A stretch of 64,000 bases of DNA. Origin: Latrodectus hesperus (Eukaryota > Arthropoda > Arachnida > Araneae > Theridiidae). The stretch covers positions 88,794,395 to 88,858,394 of the forward strand of contig CM075853.1 in assembly GCA_037975125.1 (NCBI GenBank). The letters run 5' to 3'. The position numbers were made by a program, and so were the translations under genes. The stretch's first letter is position 1. Every line of letters starts with the position of its first letter. The notes under the pieces are model-generated. The model did not search any database and was not told where the DNA came from. It was given only the letters and a program-made list of their open reading frames with translations. Shown piece after piece: positions 15,748-28,843 of the stretch.

Positions 15748-15908
15748 AGTTAATAATCCATCATGCATAACATTTTGTCTGTAGAATATTTTTTCGTTTT
15801 GCTACCTGTTTTAATAAGATTAAATTCTTTTCCTGGAGATAATGGTTGTATTAATAAACATATCTCTGCATTTTTTAAATTAAATTCCAGCGTTATGCCT
15901 GCTGTTAA
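15748..15908 (-). other. Coding-like island with splice-acceptor-like start, candidate exon
   Basis: On the minus strand a pyrimidine-rich tract ending TTATTTAACAG (about 15918-15908) precedes an open stretch that reads AGITLEFNLKNAEICLLIQP, LSPGKEFNLIKTGSKTKKYS and TDKMLCMMDY, then stops. A second minus-strand frame overlaps and continues downstream with DGLLTAETVHIISDPPILKV and ends near 15681. The pair looks like one coding segment broken by a single-base frameshift near 15740, or two alternative frames. Composition is protein-like. I do not recognise the family. A host exon or pseudogene is possible, and so is a relic of an old mobile element. Confidence 0.4.
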
Positions 15909-17639
15909 ATAATTGAAATTAATCAAGTTAGATTATTTATTATTCAACCCCCCCCATTTATAACGATGTAGATTAATTTCTTTTTAGATAGATAGCAACG
16001 TTAATCTAAACAACAACATTGTTAATGTTCAAGACAATTGAAAAATATTAAATGCTTAAGATAAAACTTATACTTTATTTTCTCATGAAACCAGAAATGA
16101 TAATTAAATTATTATGAATGGCAAACGTTATATGGTTAATATTATTTACTCCACCTTAAATATTGATATACATTACTTTTGTTTTTTAGGAAATTTGAAT
16201 CCCTATCAGATGATTTTCTAAGCAGTGGTCGTATAAAAAACATTTTACAGTGATTAAGAAATGGAGTACTTATAACTAGATATTAAATGATGTAATCATA
16301 ATGGAATGATTTACTATAAAAAATTTGACAATGGAACATCTCAATAATTAGTGAAAAACAACAATTTTTAATGCTTTCTTTCTAATTCACTTACAATGTA
16401 TATGTAGACTACATATAAAATATGAATATGTATGAATTAAATTTGTTAGTGAAAACCAAGAAAAACACAAATCCCATGTTTAAATTTCTCAGAAATTGTA
16501 AAAAAATCTAAATTTTGAAACTTTTTATTATAGTCCACAATATATGCAATAATTAAAATGTATATTGAGATATATTGTGATCACCATAAATAATAATAAT
16601 TTCAGTATAAGATTATTTATGTATTAATCCTTTGCTCTACGTTATTGGAAAATAGAGAAATAAATTTTACAAATACAAATTAATTACAAATACAAATTTT
16701 AAAAAAATACAAAAAAAAAAAAAAAAAAAAATTCGTCAATCAACTCGGTCGATCTAAGGAGTTTAAAGGACATAATGGAATATTATGACTATTATTTTTC
16801 AAAATTCATGGCGAGGATGATATTTTATAATAATTATTTGTAGGCAGTTTTGTTACTCCAAATATAAAAACTACTACTCATGAATATATCAATCACATAA
16901 TTTTTAATCATTTTCATTTGTAATCTCCGATGTAATGAAAATCTTATTACAACTTATACTATTAAAATAATTTTGTTGGAAATTCGTAATTTCTGTGCGA
17001 ATTAAAAATCATCAGTATAATGGCTATTTTATTTTGTGAATTCTTTTTATTTATTGTTCCAATTTTCTATTTTATCAAATATTTCTCAAGCTTTATGCAT
17101 GTATAGAATCTCAATTCTTCTTGTAAGAAACGCGTCTCATCCATATTGTTCAATATATATGTTTACGTAACATTAATTACTCTTAAGTTGCAATTATTTA
17201 TTAAATTAGTATATTAATAACTATGGATAGTCAAGTATTCGCTTATTTTTGATTTGTGAAGAATAATGTAAAAAGTGATCGAAAATACTCTGATGTTATA
17301 ATTAAAATATCCCTGAATGAGTATTTGATAACATATTAATATATTTTCAATAACAGCAGTAGGGCATTATTTTTCAATACATATTTTAAGCTAAATTAAT
17401 TTTTAAATATGTAAAACAAAAATTATGTTAGACAGTCATATATAAGTGCAATGTTATATAAAAATTCGTGAAGTTTTCCTATAGAATGAAACTTAATTCA
17501 CTATAATTTTTGAAGTATTCTTGTACATATTCCTGCCAATTAGACAATGACATAGCAAAATCTGTTGGTATCAAGTGCGGAACTTTATTTTGTCACTCCT
17601 AAAAATCAGAAAATTTTTCATTTGACCGTAAGAAAGACA

Positions 17640-17770
17640 TGCATCCAAAGACTAAAAATAAAGCCTTCAATATTTTTTTTATTCAAGAGTGAAGGGATCG
17701 AGCCAGAGACCTTCTGTTCCAAAAAACATGGTCTTGCCATTTAATTATCATTGTGAACCCTTTTGAAAGT
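17640..17770 (-). repeat. Possible degenerate tRNA-derived SINE
   Basis: On the minus strand GGCTCGATCCC (17705-17695) resembles a pol III B box. About 45 bases upstream is TGATAATTAAATGGCAAGA, a poor A-box match. An A-rich run follows downstream on that strand (about 17670-17680). The spacing fits a tRNA head, but the boxes are degenerate and no target duplication was found. Confidence 0.3.
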
Positions 17771-18665
17771 ACTTTGACAGGGCATAGATGACCGCTGTTT
17801 AATGGCTAGTCTAGGATACTCTGCTTATTCGGATTATGTTATTGGTATAAAAAATAAACTTAGACTCTTAGACTGATCTTCCTGATTACATTTTTCTAAT
17901 TTTGATATGTCTAATTTCACACTTTTGTTTTCAAAACCAATTTCCACAATGCAATTCAATTTGATTTCACATTGTCATTTATGAGATACGTGATTTATAA
18001 GGCTTTTTGACTTTACTAATTTCAATATATTCCAATTTTAGTGCTAAATAAATTAAGTTTTTTCCGGAATGAATGCGTATAAATGTTTGATTTTCTTAAA
18101 ATCCTTGAAAAACGTATTCGAAAAAGAAAAAATAATTAATTTACAAATCCAACGATTTTAGGTAAATGAAAAATAAATATTTTTACTACAAATATTGTTA
18201 TATTCCTTGAAAAATGAGCATAATAATTTAATACCATTATCAAAATAATTTAAATTCATTCATAATTTACTTCATTTATTATTAAAAGTAACCTATGAGA
18301 ACGGCATTTTACTTGAACTTTGTGATAAAGACGATATTTTTAATTCTAAATGTAATAAGTTTATTTTTAAACAGTGGTATTTTGACCCTGATACAACTGA
18401 TAAATTTCAATAATTTAATTGTTCCCATTTTTTTTATCAAAACATACATATTTCATTCATTGAATTTTCTACTTCCAGATTGTTTAAAGCATATTAAAGA
18501 GAACAATTTTTACATTATTATATCACAACAAACCCGTTTTTTGATCCCTTATTATTCACGTTTTAAAATCCAATTGATAACTATATCAAATTTTGCAATT
18601 TTTCGCTTTATGTAAGGGTTAACTGTTACTAATGTTTCGATTTTCACTGAATTTTTATGACATCA

Positions 18666-18711
18666 CCACACACACACACACACACACACACACACCACAC
18701 ACACACACACA

Positions 18712-18762
<51 letters not shown>
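18666..18762. repeat. (CA)n microsatellite
   Basis: About 97 bases of CA dinucleotide with two small interruptions. Confidence 0.95.
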
Positions 18763-18764
<2 letters not shown>

Positions 18765-20684
18765 GTGTGTGCTATTTAAAAATAAAGATTTAATTGATTT
18801 AATTAATTTTTATTTCATCTTCATAAAAATATGGAGTTACATTAATTTTCTTATGTCTACAGTTTCTAAGGAGTTTCGAACTATCTATCTCTTAATTTCA
18901 ACTACTGGCTGTTTAAAATGGTCATTGGACGCTTTTCTTAGCATTATAAAATGAACATTTGATTTGTCTCTATTTTGGTTCAGAAGAAATTAGGAAAAAA
19001 TTTAAGTTTAGCTCATTTTAAATGCAAGGAGTGCAGACCTAGATTTCCCTAAATTCCTTATCTTTCATTATATTCTTTTAATTTCTTTAAAACTCCAACT
19101 TAAATTAGTATATGTTTCCTTTAAAAACAAAGCTGTCAAACGACGATTTTTTTAAAGTTATACATTGCTTCCCCCCCCCAACAATGCTTACATAGTTTTC
19201 TTTTCAATATCTAATTATTTATTGTTTCTTTAAATTTAGAGCACACTTTTGCAGCCATATCTAATGAAAGTTAAAAAATATGTTAACTAAAAATATTGTG
19301 AAATAACATTGCAAAGAATTAGAGTTTATCAAGTTCTAAGTATGTTCTAAGTAAGTATGTTCTAAGTATATATGTTCTAAGTAAATTTTCCAATTACTCA
19401 ATAGTAATTTTCAAAGACTTCCAATGTTAATTAAAATATAAAATTAAATGAGATTATATAATTTCAATTTTTCAACCTAATCAGCTTAATTTTTTATTAA
19501 ATTTTAGTAAGACTTTCCAATTATGTAAATGAATTTTTATAATTAACTTATAAATATTTTGCAAAAAATTGTGTAAAGTGGGCTTAATCAATTACAAAGA
19601 GGTTTTATTTTAAGTTTGCTTACAAAAATACAGCCAATAATCATAAAAATCAACTTAAATTAAATTTCCTTTATATTTCAATATTTAAACATTAACGAGA
19701 AAAACATAGTAAAATTTTTTATGTATAATAGATAGTAATTTTTATTATAAAAGACGTTTATTTGTTTATTTTTATGTAGTAGATAAACCAGTTTTTTTCT
19801 AAAATAAAAATTGCAATAACTCACATATCTTGTTTCAGTTTACTGAAACTTAATCAATTTATGGTTAAATAAAGTAGCTTTGCAATTAAAACTATATTAA
19901 TGTTTCAGTAAACATAATCATTTTATATTAGATATAATTGCATAAAATTTCAATAACTATCAAAAAATATAAAACAATTTTACCAACAATCCAAATGTTA
20001 TAATGTTTTCAGGTAAAATATTGAGAAATAATGTGTGTGTGAGTTTAATACACAAAATGGAGGAACAGAAATACATGTATTTTATTTACATCAATCTTTA
20101 ATTTAAAAAGTAAACATGACGGTAACACATGATGGTATAAATAAAGATAAGGTAAAAATTAATTAAAGCTTTTTTCTTCATTTCGAAACTTTAAACTAAA
20201 ATGAATAAACTTAGGTTAAAATCAACATTTTCATTATCTGAATAAAAATAAATCGTATGGTAAAAAATATAAAAGAACATTTTTTCTAAAAGTTTAAATT
20301 CTATATATTTACAATAAAATATAGTGAAACTAAAGCATGGTTGAATAAAAAATAAACATATTTATATGGAATTATTATAAAAAATATGCATAGTAAAAAT
20401 AACAATGGAAGTATGTAAGCAGATTGAATTAATATTTTTTTTAATTTAAGAAATCTGACTTAATTTAAGGTTCAAATAAATATGTTATATATGTTCATAA
20501 AATAAAATTAAATTTTTAAAAAAAATATTAACAAAACTAAAAGTTAATAAAAATTGCTAAATACATAACAAGAATATCATGCTTTTCTTATATTTAAAAA
20601 AACGTGATATAATTGAAAAAGAACGATAATCACTAAGTAGATGTGCCACGATTATTGGTTTTCTCAACTCATTTATTTTATTAA

Positions 20685-21347
20685 CTCTTTGAGGGGCACT
20701 GTAAGAAATGTATTATTCTCTAGTATAAAAATGATCTTTATCTTACCATAAGGGTCTAAAAACACACATTATACATCCAAAAATTTTTTTTCAAATCACT
20801 ATATATTTGTGGGGGTGGTGTTGGTAGTTGCCAACACTGTAATAATTAAACTAAAGAGAGTAAATAAGTACAGTGTACATAAAACGCAGTTGCATATACT
20901 TGAGGGGAACTGAACTCTTCAAAACACAGTGCAATATTCGCTCTTTCTCTTCGAGGTAAGAAAGAAAATCACCTACTGGGGCAGTGTTGTCAAATGACAA
21001 CACTTGGAAAAAACTAATAAAATGGAGTACATAAATGCACATTATTTAGTTGTAATTGCACACCTAGAACATCATATGCAAGAAGAAAAATAATACGCAA
21101 ACCGCATTTAAAAAAATATGTTTTATATATTTTTTAGAATTTTTAATTAAGCGGATTAAAAGCAGTCAATTTCCCATGCTTTTTTCTCAGTTGTACATTC
21201 AATTTTTTATGCTGCCATCTATTATGTATAAATGGAAGTTAAATTATGCATTTTGTTTAGTGTTTGCAATAAAATAACACTTGAGCGTTTAAAGAAAAAA
21301 TATAGAAAATGGTGTTTGCATTTGCGGCAACACTGCCCCTCAAAGGG
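20685..21347. mobile_element. piggyBac-like MITE with TTAA target duplications
   Basis: The left end CTCTTTGAGGGGCACTGT and the reverse complement of the right end CCCTTTGAGGGGCAGTGT match at 16 of 18 positions. Both are flanked directly by TTAA (20681-20684 and 21348-21351). TTAA duplication and a CCC-type terminus point to the piggyBac superfamily. Inside are several copies or inversions of a TTGCCAACACTG-like motif (about 20827, 20984, 21325), probably subterminal transposase-binding repeats. The 63-codon minus-strand frame (21042-20851) has no recognised transposase motif, so the element looks non-autonomous at 663 bp. Confidence 0.8.
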
Positions 21348-21579
21348 TTAACCGAAACGAAACAAATGTACATGTGTATTTTATTTCGCAATATAAATTC
21401 CTAATGTCTCCCTCTCTAACCCAAAGAGATCTTTCAATTCCCAAGTATCCCTCTTCTATTTTCCAATTAAACCAATTGTCATTTCCCTTCTTCCACCCAG
21501 CCTTCCTACCATAAGAAGCTATCACAATCTCATAATTCATCCGCCTGTTTCGATATATCGATGACATTGTTACTTGTAC

Positions 21580-21930
21580 TCGCTCTTCATTGTCTCTTCT
21601 TTACTTGTTACATTCAGTCAAGTACACTGTAACAACACTGATTACTATGAAGCAGTCACGTACGCACGTAGTTACGTACTCGCTGATTACTTTGTAACAA
21701 GCACGTACTCACGTACTCGCTGATTATTTTGTAACAGGCACGTACTCACGCACTCGCTCTGTCTTTGAAACTGGTCAAGTACATTGTAATTGCAACTGTC
21801 TGAGGATACTCGAAATCCGCTGACTTGTTACTGGAAGTACTGAGTATTTTGGAAAAGAAAGTACTGATTACAGGTTGTTACATTCAAATACTGATTACAA
21901 AATACTAGTTACAGGTATTTCTTCCCATCT
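21580..21930. mobile_element. hAT-like transposon terminus with tandem CACGTACTC repeats
   Basis: Read on the minus strand from about 21930, the sequence GAGATGGGAAGAAATACCTG and repeated GTAATCAGTA and AGTAC motifs resemble the ends of hAT elements whose termini are rich in GTAAC/AGTAC. Toward 21650-21770 there are three copies of a unit of about 37 bp (GCACGTACTCACGTACTCGC plus TGATTATTTTGTAACA), starting near 21655, 21701 and 21738. No transposase was recognised. The piggyBac-like MITE lies directly to the left. Confidence 0.5.
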
Positions 21931-23247
21931 CAACATTTGGAAAAAGATGACAGCCACGCAGCCATTTGTAAAGATTGGAGAGGTATCAAGTTGTGTTCAT
22001 TGCAATTGTTACTCGTAATGTTTATTATTTGAATGTGTATTTATTAAATTTTTGGACAGAGAAATCGTTTAGATATGCTGTCTTTCATATATATATTCCT
22101 CTAAAAATATGAAAGTAATATGTATAAACTTCAATATTTCAAAATATATTTCTTGAAAATATTATTCTATTATTTATAAACATAATGTTAAATTAAACGC
22201 AGTAGATTAGATTGATAACTGATTCTAAAATTGCATAGGAAAATTTATTATAACGTCAATCGTTAGTGTATAAAGATTTTCATTTTGTTTTTCCTTAGAT
22301 ATCTGGAGTTACTTTTGGTCAATTTAGATAAAAGTAATAGTCTGGATGTAAATGTATATTTTGAAACACCCATTAAATAAAATCACAATAGTCAAAAAGT
22401 AATTTTTAACTATTGCAGTTTTATTTTCTGTGGTTAAATCAGATGTTTAAATATCTGTTTATCGAATCAGATTTTGTACGTATTGTATACAAAAAGACGA
22501 TTATTTTCTTTTGCCATCAAAAGTAATGATGTGAAGTAAACTGATACTTTTATTTGGCACTCTTAACATGCAAGACTTTTTTTTTTCTTTTGCAAGTTTT
22601 TTATACATAGATATACTTCATAAATACATATATAATTGCTGTAGGATTTACTACATTGTATTGTGTATACTTTCTAGAGAATACTAATGCAAAAATCTTC
22701 GTAACAAAACTGATTGTTCATAGATTATAATAAATACTGATTCTTATTAATATTAGTAGAACGTTTTCCCAATTTTTTACTGTTATATTTATTAAAGTTT
22801 ACAAACTTAGTGTTTGAGATTTGGAAAATATCTGAACTTTAATACTGTCACTTAAAAAAAATGTCTGTGTTTAAAATTGCTAATTATTTGCTAATAATTA
22901 AGAAGCAGGAAAATGCTCTTGATATTATTCCCTATTAAAATGAAGCTATTTATCATTGGAAATGTTGGCAAGAAATTTAATAGAATAACCAGATTTAATC
23001 AAGCATGTTGGATTTTATTACTAGTTAATTTAGTTGTTTATTAATAATTTGACAAATCAGAAATTTTGTTGGACTACATGAGAAGAATATTAAATTTCCT
23101 TCATTACTATGGACCTTTTAAAATTTGAAAATGCATGTTAGTTCCAATAATTTTAGATTTGTAGAGATTTATATCATAATTTTGCTTTTACTGAAAGTTA
23201 TAAGTTAAATAGTGGCTGTTGATGCTAATTGATTAATTTGAAGTTAC

Positions 23248-23457
23248 TTAAAATTTTGATGAAATGTTTCTTATAATAAATTTATGTAAAGTGGTCCAGT
23301 TTGGCGTTGATTTAATAAACTTCTTCATCAGTATTACAACCTTTAAATCCTGTTTGTCCAAACTAGCAGATAGCAGAACCTGTCTCCTATAAGCATTTGC
23401 CATTTCCTCTTTTTCAACATCTTGAGATATTTGTTTCCCATCATTTAGATGGTATTT
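23248..23457 (-). other. Coding-like island with splice-acceptor-like start, candidate exon
   Basis: On the minus strand CTTTTTCC followed by ATCCTCAG (ending at 23458) could be a 3' splice site. Directly after it are 69 open codons and a TAA (23250-23248). The stretch has a soluble, charged character: KYHLNDGKQISQDVEKEEMA, then NAYRRQVLLSASLDKQDLKV and an end containing KKFIKSTPNW. There is no early ATG, so an ATG-based ORF search would miss it. I do not recognise the family. It could be a last or internal exon of a host gene in a long-intron context, or a processed fragment. The opposite strand is not open over the same length. Confidence 0.4.
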
Positions 23458-23705
23458 CTGAGGATTTTTTCAATAATTTGGAAAAAGTTAAATTTTAACT
23501 TGGTTGGATAGTATTTATAATCATATATAAATTATTCAAAGTTTCCTGGATATAGCTTTTGTATTTGTTACATTATAGTTTAAAATGAAATATAGATAAT
23601 AGATAAAACTTTTGATTTTCACCAATTTTATTTTGATTAATTTATGTGAGCTGAAAAGTGCTTTTAAAAGTTCTGCTTAATTAACGGATTATGTCATGTA
23701 GAGAT

Positions 23706-23708
<3 letters not shown>

Positions 23709-23795
<87 letters not shown>
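23709..23795. repeat. (TA)n microsatellite
   Basis: About 87 bases of pure TA. The repeat frame through it is not a gene. Confidence 0.95.
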
Positions 23796-23797
<2 letters not shown>

Positions 23798-26694
23798 CAT
23801 CATTTCATAATTATTTTAAATATGTATACACACATAACATAATCAGGGGCTTAGTGAATCAAGATTGTCTCTCAATTCAAAAATGTTTCTTATGTATTTT
23901 CACTATAATTATTATCAACTATTAAACGGAATATGTTGATGGTTGGTAATGACACACTCATATGAGATTGTAAATAGTAATGTTTATGTTTGATATGTTA
24001 AATGTTTCTTCAAATAAGAATTTTTTATAAATTCTAAGTTACATTGTATTTTACATTTATCCCAGAAGACAAACTTTTCATCTATGTATTTGAAATTTTT
24101 TAAAGTGAGCTGAAGTTCACAGGTCTTTCTTCTAACAGCATATCTATGACCAACATGCATTAATTTACAATGCATTTAAAATGCTCGAAACTTGCTATTT
24201 TAAAATGAGCAATTAATTTTAAGAAGCCAGAAAGGAGGTAGGACACTGTTTCTAATACCTCGCTACTAAGATTTTCACCTTTCAGCATTACAAGGGCTTA
24301 AGTTTTGACAGATTTATATCATTGAGCATCAAGTTGGTGTTCCATCATGAAAGAAGTTGTATAAACATTGAAAAACTAATATTTTTAAACTTTCATTTAA
24401 GATATTTAGTGTCATTTGCTTGTTTTAAATATAGTATTAGTGTTGTTAATGCAAAATTTGTAGGTTCAATTTTATACATTATTTATTACAACAATTTTTG
24501 TTATATCCACTTCAGTTGTTATGTTGAACAACTATATTCATAAAAATCAATCAGTATTTATTAAACAATATTTTTATATTTGTAAATATAAGATATTTTC
24601 TACCACAGAAATAATACCTAATTTTATTTCACAAGGTAACAGTTATAAACATATTTAGATGGGATCTTTTTATTGTGCAAATTTCTAAATGCATACAATT
24701 TTTAAAATCCTTGCTGAACAAATTGTTTATTGTTGCTTCAAATTTTTGAATTGGAAATATACAATTCACAAAATTACAAATTTGTCAATTGTCCTAAAAT
24801 TTTTGTATTATGTACAAATTTTAATCTTGTGTGTAAAAATTCAAGTTGAACTAACTCTTAAAAAATATAAGTTTTCAAGTTTTTATAACAAGATTATAGA
24901 AAAATAATATACCTATTTTCTTATATCAAACTGGAATTAATATTTTCAGAGCTAGTATTTTAACCAAAAATCTTCTTTTGAAAAGAATAACGCATTTCAG
25001 TCTTTTTATGAAAAGCAAGATGTGCATTGAATTAAAAAATAATTTTAATTTATAACAAGATTACGTGAGTACAAAATGTTAAAAAAGCAATAACACTTTT
25101 TTTTTTCAGAATTCGTTTGCCTGACTTACATAGATTCTTTTCATAATATCATAAAGTTATTTCCATTTCTAGTATTTTATAAAGTTTGAAAAATGGAAAT
25201 AATTTCAATGACAGATTATCAATAATTTTTTATACATCCACATTTTCTATCTTATCATTTAGAAATGATGAACAATAGTTTAAAAAAATTTGGATTCTAC
25301 CTTACTGTTTTAAAATCATTTTTAATGTTGTAAAAAATTGTTTTCAAAAACTCAATGAATAATTCGACTGTAGATATATTGTAATTGTGTAAATTAATGT
25401 ATCAGATCTTTGCAAAAGAAATAAAAATAGTTTTATTTAAAGTCTGCATTATATAATGTACTTAAAATTGTTAATTATCTTAAAATATAAAAAATTATTT
25501 TAAATATTTTAACTGCAATAAAAGAAAAAGTATATTCATAATTACATTTGTGGATAATTATTTTTATATAAATTTATTATTTTGTGTCTTAAATATTAGA
25601 TTTTGCAAATTTAAGTAGCTACAAATGTGGCATTTTAGTAAATTGTTAATAATTTAAATATTGAGTTTATCAATTTAAATAGTTATAAGTTACTGTTAAG
25701 AAACTGCTAATAATGCTAGAATATAGTGATGATAATTTTCCTGTGCAAATAAAGATATTTATAATTGGATTTTGTGGAATAACATTTTCAGTTTCAATGC
25801 AACTCAAAATTGCACGCAAATTGCAATATTGTTTTGACGCAAGCTTATTTGATAGGATTTTTGTCACATAAATTCCTAAAAGATATGATTTAAATGATGA
25901 TTCGCTGGAATAGCTCTTTTTTGTTCACAACTTACATGTCGCCTCACCGCATACTTTCATTTACATATTGATTAAATTTGTGCACCATTTAGACATATTC
26001 AGTTGAGAAGTAGTACATGAAAGAGTATCTTTTTGTATCATTGATATATTAAAAATTTGTCAATTAGAAGTCAAAACAAAAGTGAAAGCAATTTGCTTTT
26101 CATTATTTATTTTTAAATCATCAATTTTCAATTTATTTCAAAGACTGAAAAAAATCAAGTACTACCTTACTTTTTTCAAATAATTTGTTTTTAAGAAATA
26201 TCATACATTAAAATTAAAGTGAAATAATTTTTTTTATAAAATAAAACAATTTCGAATACATAAGAAACAAATCTACTATATAAAAAGAATGATCGCAAAA
26301 AATAATAAATCTCTTACAACCTAAAAGAACTGAAAATGGAAAAATAGAAATGAAGAAAAGAATCACTATTTGTTACTGTCAAACAATATTATTTTTGATC
26401 AAATAATAATTTTTAGTTCATTTTCATAGTTTCATTAAATATATATTTGTGAGAAACATTGGCTTCCTAAGAATCTTAGCGACAGATCTCGCCATACACC
26501 GATATTAAAATATCCCCTAGGGATGAAATTTTTCAATACTATATTTTTTACAATTTTAATGTATTCCTATTTTATGCTTTCATGAATGCTTATTGTAGAA
26601 AATAAAATTTCACTTTGCTTAAAAATTATTTAGAGATACCAAATTTTACTTCACTTCGCTTCATATATAAGCGTAAAAAGAATCTCTAAAACGA

Positions 26695-26800
26695 AATATG
26701 ATTGGCTGAGTTTATTCCCTAAAAATTCCCGTTTTTTTCCCAAAAATCCCGAGTAAATTCCCCAGCTTCAAAATTCCCAGGAATTTTACATCGCTACTTA
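26695..26800. mobile_element. hAT-like terminus (TTCCCGGGAATT type)
   Basis: The reverse complement begins GCGATGTAAAATTCCTGGGA and continues with GGGGAATTTACTCGGGATTT and GGGAAAAAAACGGG. This matches the style of hAT ends that start CAGGGATGTAAAATTCCCGG. No partner terminus is seen. The transposase fragment of a different superfamily starts immediately to the right, so this end is truncated or interrupted. Confidence 0.45.
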
Positions 26801-26808
26801 TAAGTCCA

Positions 26809-28540
26809 CCTAAGCGTTGTGCCGCTACGAAAGTTTCCTCCGGGGTACCCAAGAGCAAGAAGATGATGACCATCAGAGAAAAAGTGAAACTTTCAGATAT
26901 GATTAAAGAAGACAGAAGCTATGCACACATCTGTGACACGCCATTATGGTCTGAATGAATCTACAGAGAAATACATCAAGGAAAAGGAAGAAAAAATCCG
27001 AAAAGCTGCTTCAACAACCTTCAATAAAGAAGCAAAACGAGTGGTAACTCACCGTAATAACAGAATTGGGAAAATGGAAGCTGCACGGGCATTGTGGATT
27101 GCTGATTACAGGAAAAAGACAGTGAGTTGGGACTCTAGTATGATCAGGACAAAGCTCTCTACGACCAAATCTTGTTCGATGACGACAATGAAGAGGCTGA
27201 AGAAGATACCTCAAGCCAGCAATAGCGCAGTCAGGAGGGATTCGTCTCCTCGAAGACGAGGCTTTTCAGTCAGCAAAAGCTGGTTCGAAAAATTTGAAAA
27301 ATGATACGGCCTTAAAAACGTGCTTCTCTATGGTGAGGCTTCCTCTGCTGACAAAGATGCTGCTTGTCATTACATGGAGGAAGAGTTTCTTTACCTAGTA
27401 AGGGAGGCTACTTCCCTGAACAAGTTTTCAACATGGATGAAAACAGTCCTTTTTTGGAAAAGGATGCCCTCGCGTACGTTTCTCTTTAAGGATGAAGTGA
27501 AGAAGCTAGGCTTCAAGGCTCACAAAGGCCGTGTGACTCTCATTATGGCAATCAATGCTGTAGGTTTTATGCTTAAGCCAGGTCTTATTTATAAAGCCAA
27601 AAATTCACGGGCATTAAAAAATAAAAATACGGCTCTGTTTTGCATAACTCAAAAGTCTGGATAACGAAAGCTCTGACCTTGAATTGTTCCTCCATTGCTT
27701 TATTCCCTAGGTGAAGCTGTATTTGGCTAAAAAGTGCCTTCTCCTGATGGACTGTGCGGAGGCCATGCAACGGACCTGCATTATGGTGATGTGCAGATAG
27801 AGAATCTGCTCCCGAACACTACATCTTAAACTCAGACGATGGATCAAGGTGTCATTCGTGCCTTTAAGGCACTTTACATTTGCTCCACGATGAAGGGCCT
27901 CATTTCGGCAGTTCACGGTGCTAAATTCACCTTGAAAGCATACTGGCTCAGTTACAACATTGCATCATGTTTGTCTAATATTCAGCAAGCATTAAAGGAC
28001 ATGAAGAGTGAGACCATAAATTCTAGCTGAAAGAAATTATGACCGAACGTGGTGCACGACAACCCAGGCTTCACTTCTGAAGAAGTTCATCATTCACTGG
28101 GGGAGAACGTGGTGAGGCTGCCTTACAGCATAAAGAATGATTTGTTGACCTGACAAAAGAAGACATCAGCGCCCTTATCGATTGCTACACGAACCCCCCT
28201 GACCGATGAAAATCTCCTTGAGATAAAAAATCTGCAAGTGAAGAAGAAACGAAGAGAAAGACGGAAAAGAAACAGAAAAGCAACGGCCTTACCCTGGAGA
28301 ATCTGCAACAATTGTGCAACATGACAAGAGCGATGCAACAATTTGCTCAACAAATTGACGACAATGTGGTTGGAGCTGTTGAGTTCAGCAATCGCGTTGA
28401 TGGGGTTGTCTTTACACAGGGAGATTTTGAAGAGGAAAAGAAAAAACAAAGACAACAATTACCCATAACCATGTTTCTCTCTAAGGTAAAGCTTTCGGCT
28501 CTAACATTCAGCACCTCAAGTAGAAGGGTTTTCAAGTGAG
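26809..28540 (+). pseudogene. pogo/Tigger (CENP-B/jerky-like) transposase, broken
   Basis: The reading begins PKRCAATKVSSGVPKSKKMM and continues with a CENP-B-type helix-turn-helix (TIREKVKLSDMIKEDRSYAH; HYGLNESTEKYIKE in a second frame at 26921-27304). The second DNA-binding unit follows (SWFEKFEK, then GEASSADKDAACHYMEE). The DDE catalytic core is spread over three frames: NMDEN with FWKRMPSRTFL (about 27430-27480), LLMDCA (about 27743-27760), and NTTS-stop-TQTMDQGVIRAFKAL (about 27815-27870). All three catalytic-type Asp residues can be seen, but several frameshifts and stops separate them, so no protein can be made. The acidic C-terminal tail is recognisable to about 28540. Family assignment is strong. 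Confidence 0.9.
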
Positions 28541-28734
28541 CCTAAAGCTTCTACGAGTCAAATGAGAGCCTCTTTTCCATTACCAACACAAGACTCTTCA
28601 CCTCTCTCAGAAAACAATGTTGACTAATGTTTATTGCTGCATAAGGTTTTGTAATTAACCAAACTTATATATAAGTGTAAACTATTATAAATGTTTACAT
28701 ATTTAAAACATTCGCGTGTACTTGCATATGCAAA

Positions 28735-28823
28735 TATTCCTAGTGGTAAATCTTGTTTTGCGGTTTTTCAGTTTTCGCGGAAGTTTCTGGTCCCCATTAA
28801 CCACGAAAAGCGAGAGATCACTG
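28735..28823. repeat. Right terminal repeat of the Tigger-type element
   Basis: The reverse complement begins CAGTGATCTCTCGCTTTTCG and continues GTGGTTAATGGGGACC, the form typical of pogo/Tigger ends. It is followed on the plus strand by TA (28824-28825), the expected target dinucleotide. The left end is not present upstream of the transposase, so the copy is 5' truncated. Confidence 0.75.
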
Positions 28824-28843
28824 TAATACCTTATTAAATATAT

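Larger units (their letters stand above)
14320..20680. other. AT-rich sequence with isolated coding-like islands
   Basis: Mostly featureless. Islands at 15133-15339 and 15748-15908, a possible SINE at about 17640-17770 and a CA microsatellite are listed separately. A poly-A run of about 21 lies at 16711-16731 and a C8 run near 19171-19178. Other frames (for example 18295-18615) are AT-rich and hydrophobic without motifs. Confidence 0.55.
21940..26690. other. AT-rich sequence with one coding-like island and one microsatellite
   Basis: Apart from the minus-strand island at 23248-23457 and the TA array at 23709-23795, no gene, RNA or terminal repeat pair is recognised. The frames present are AT-rich and motif-free. 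Confidence 0.55.

Noticed and set aside
18295..18615. 106-codon plus-strand frame with hydrophobic stretches
   Set aside because: The Phe/Ile/Leu/Asn bias follows from T-rich DNA; no conserved membrane-protein motif was recognised.
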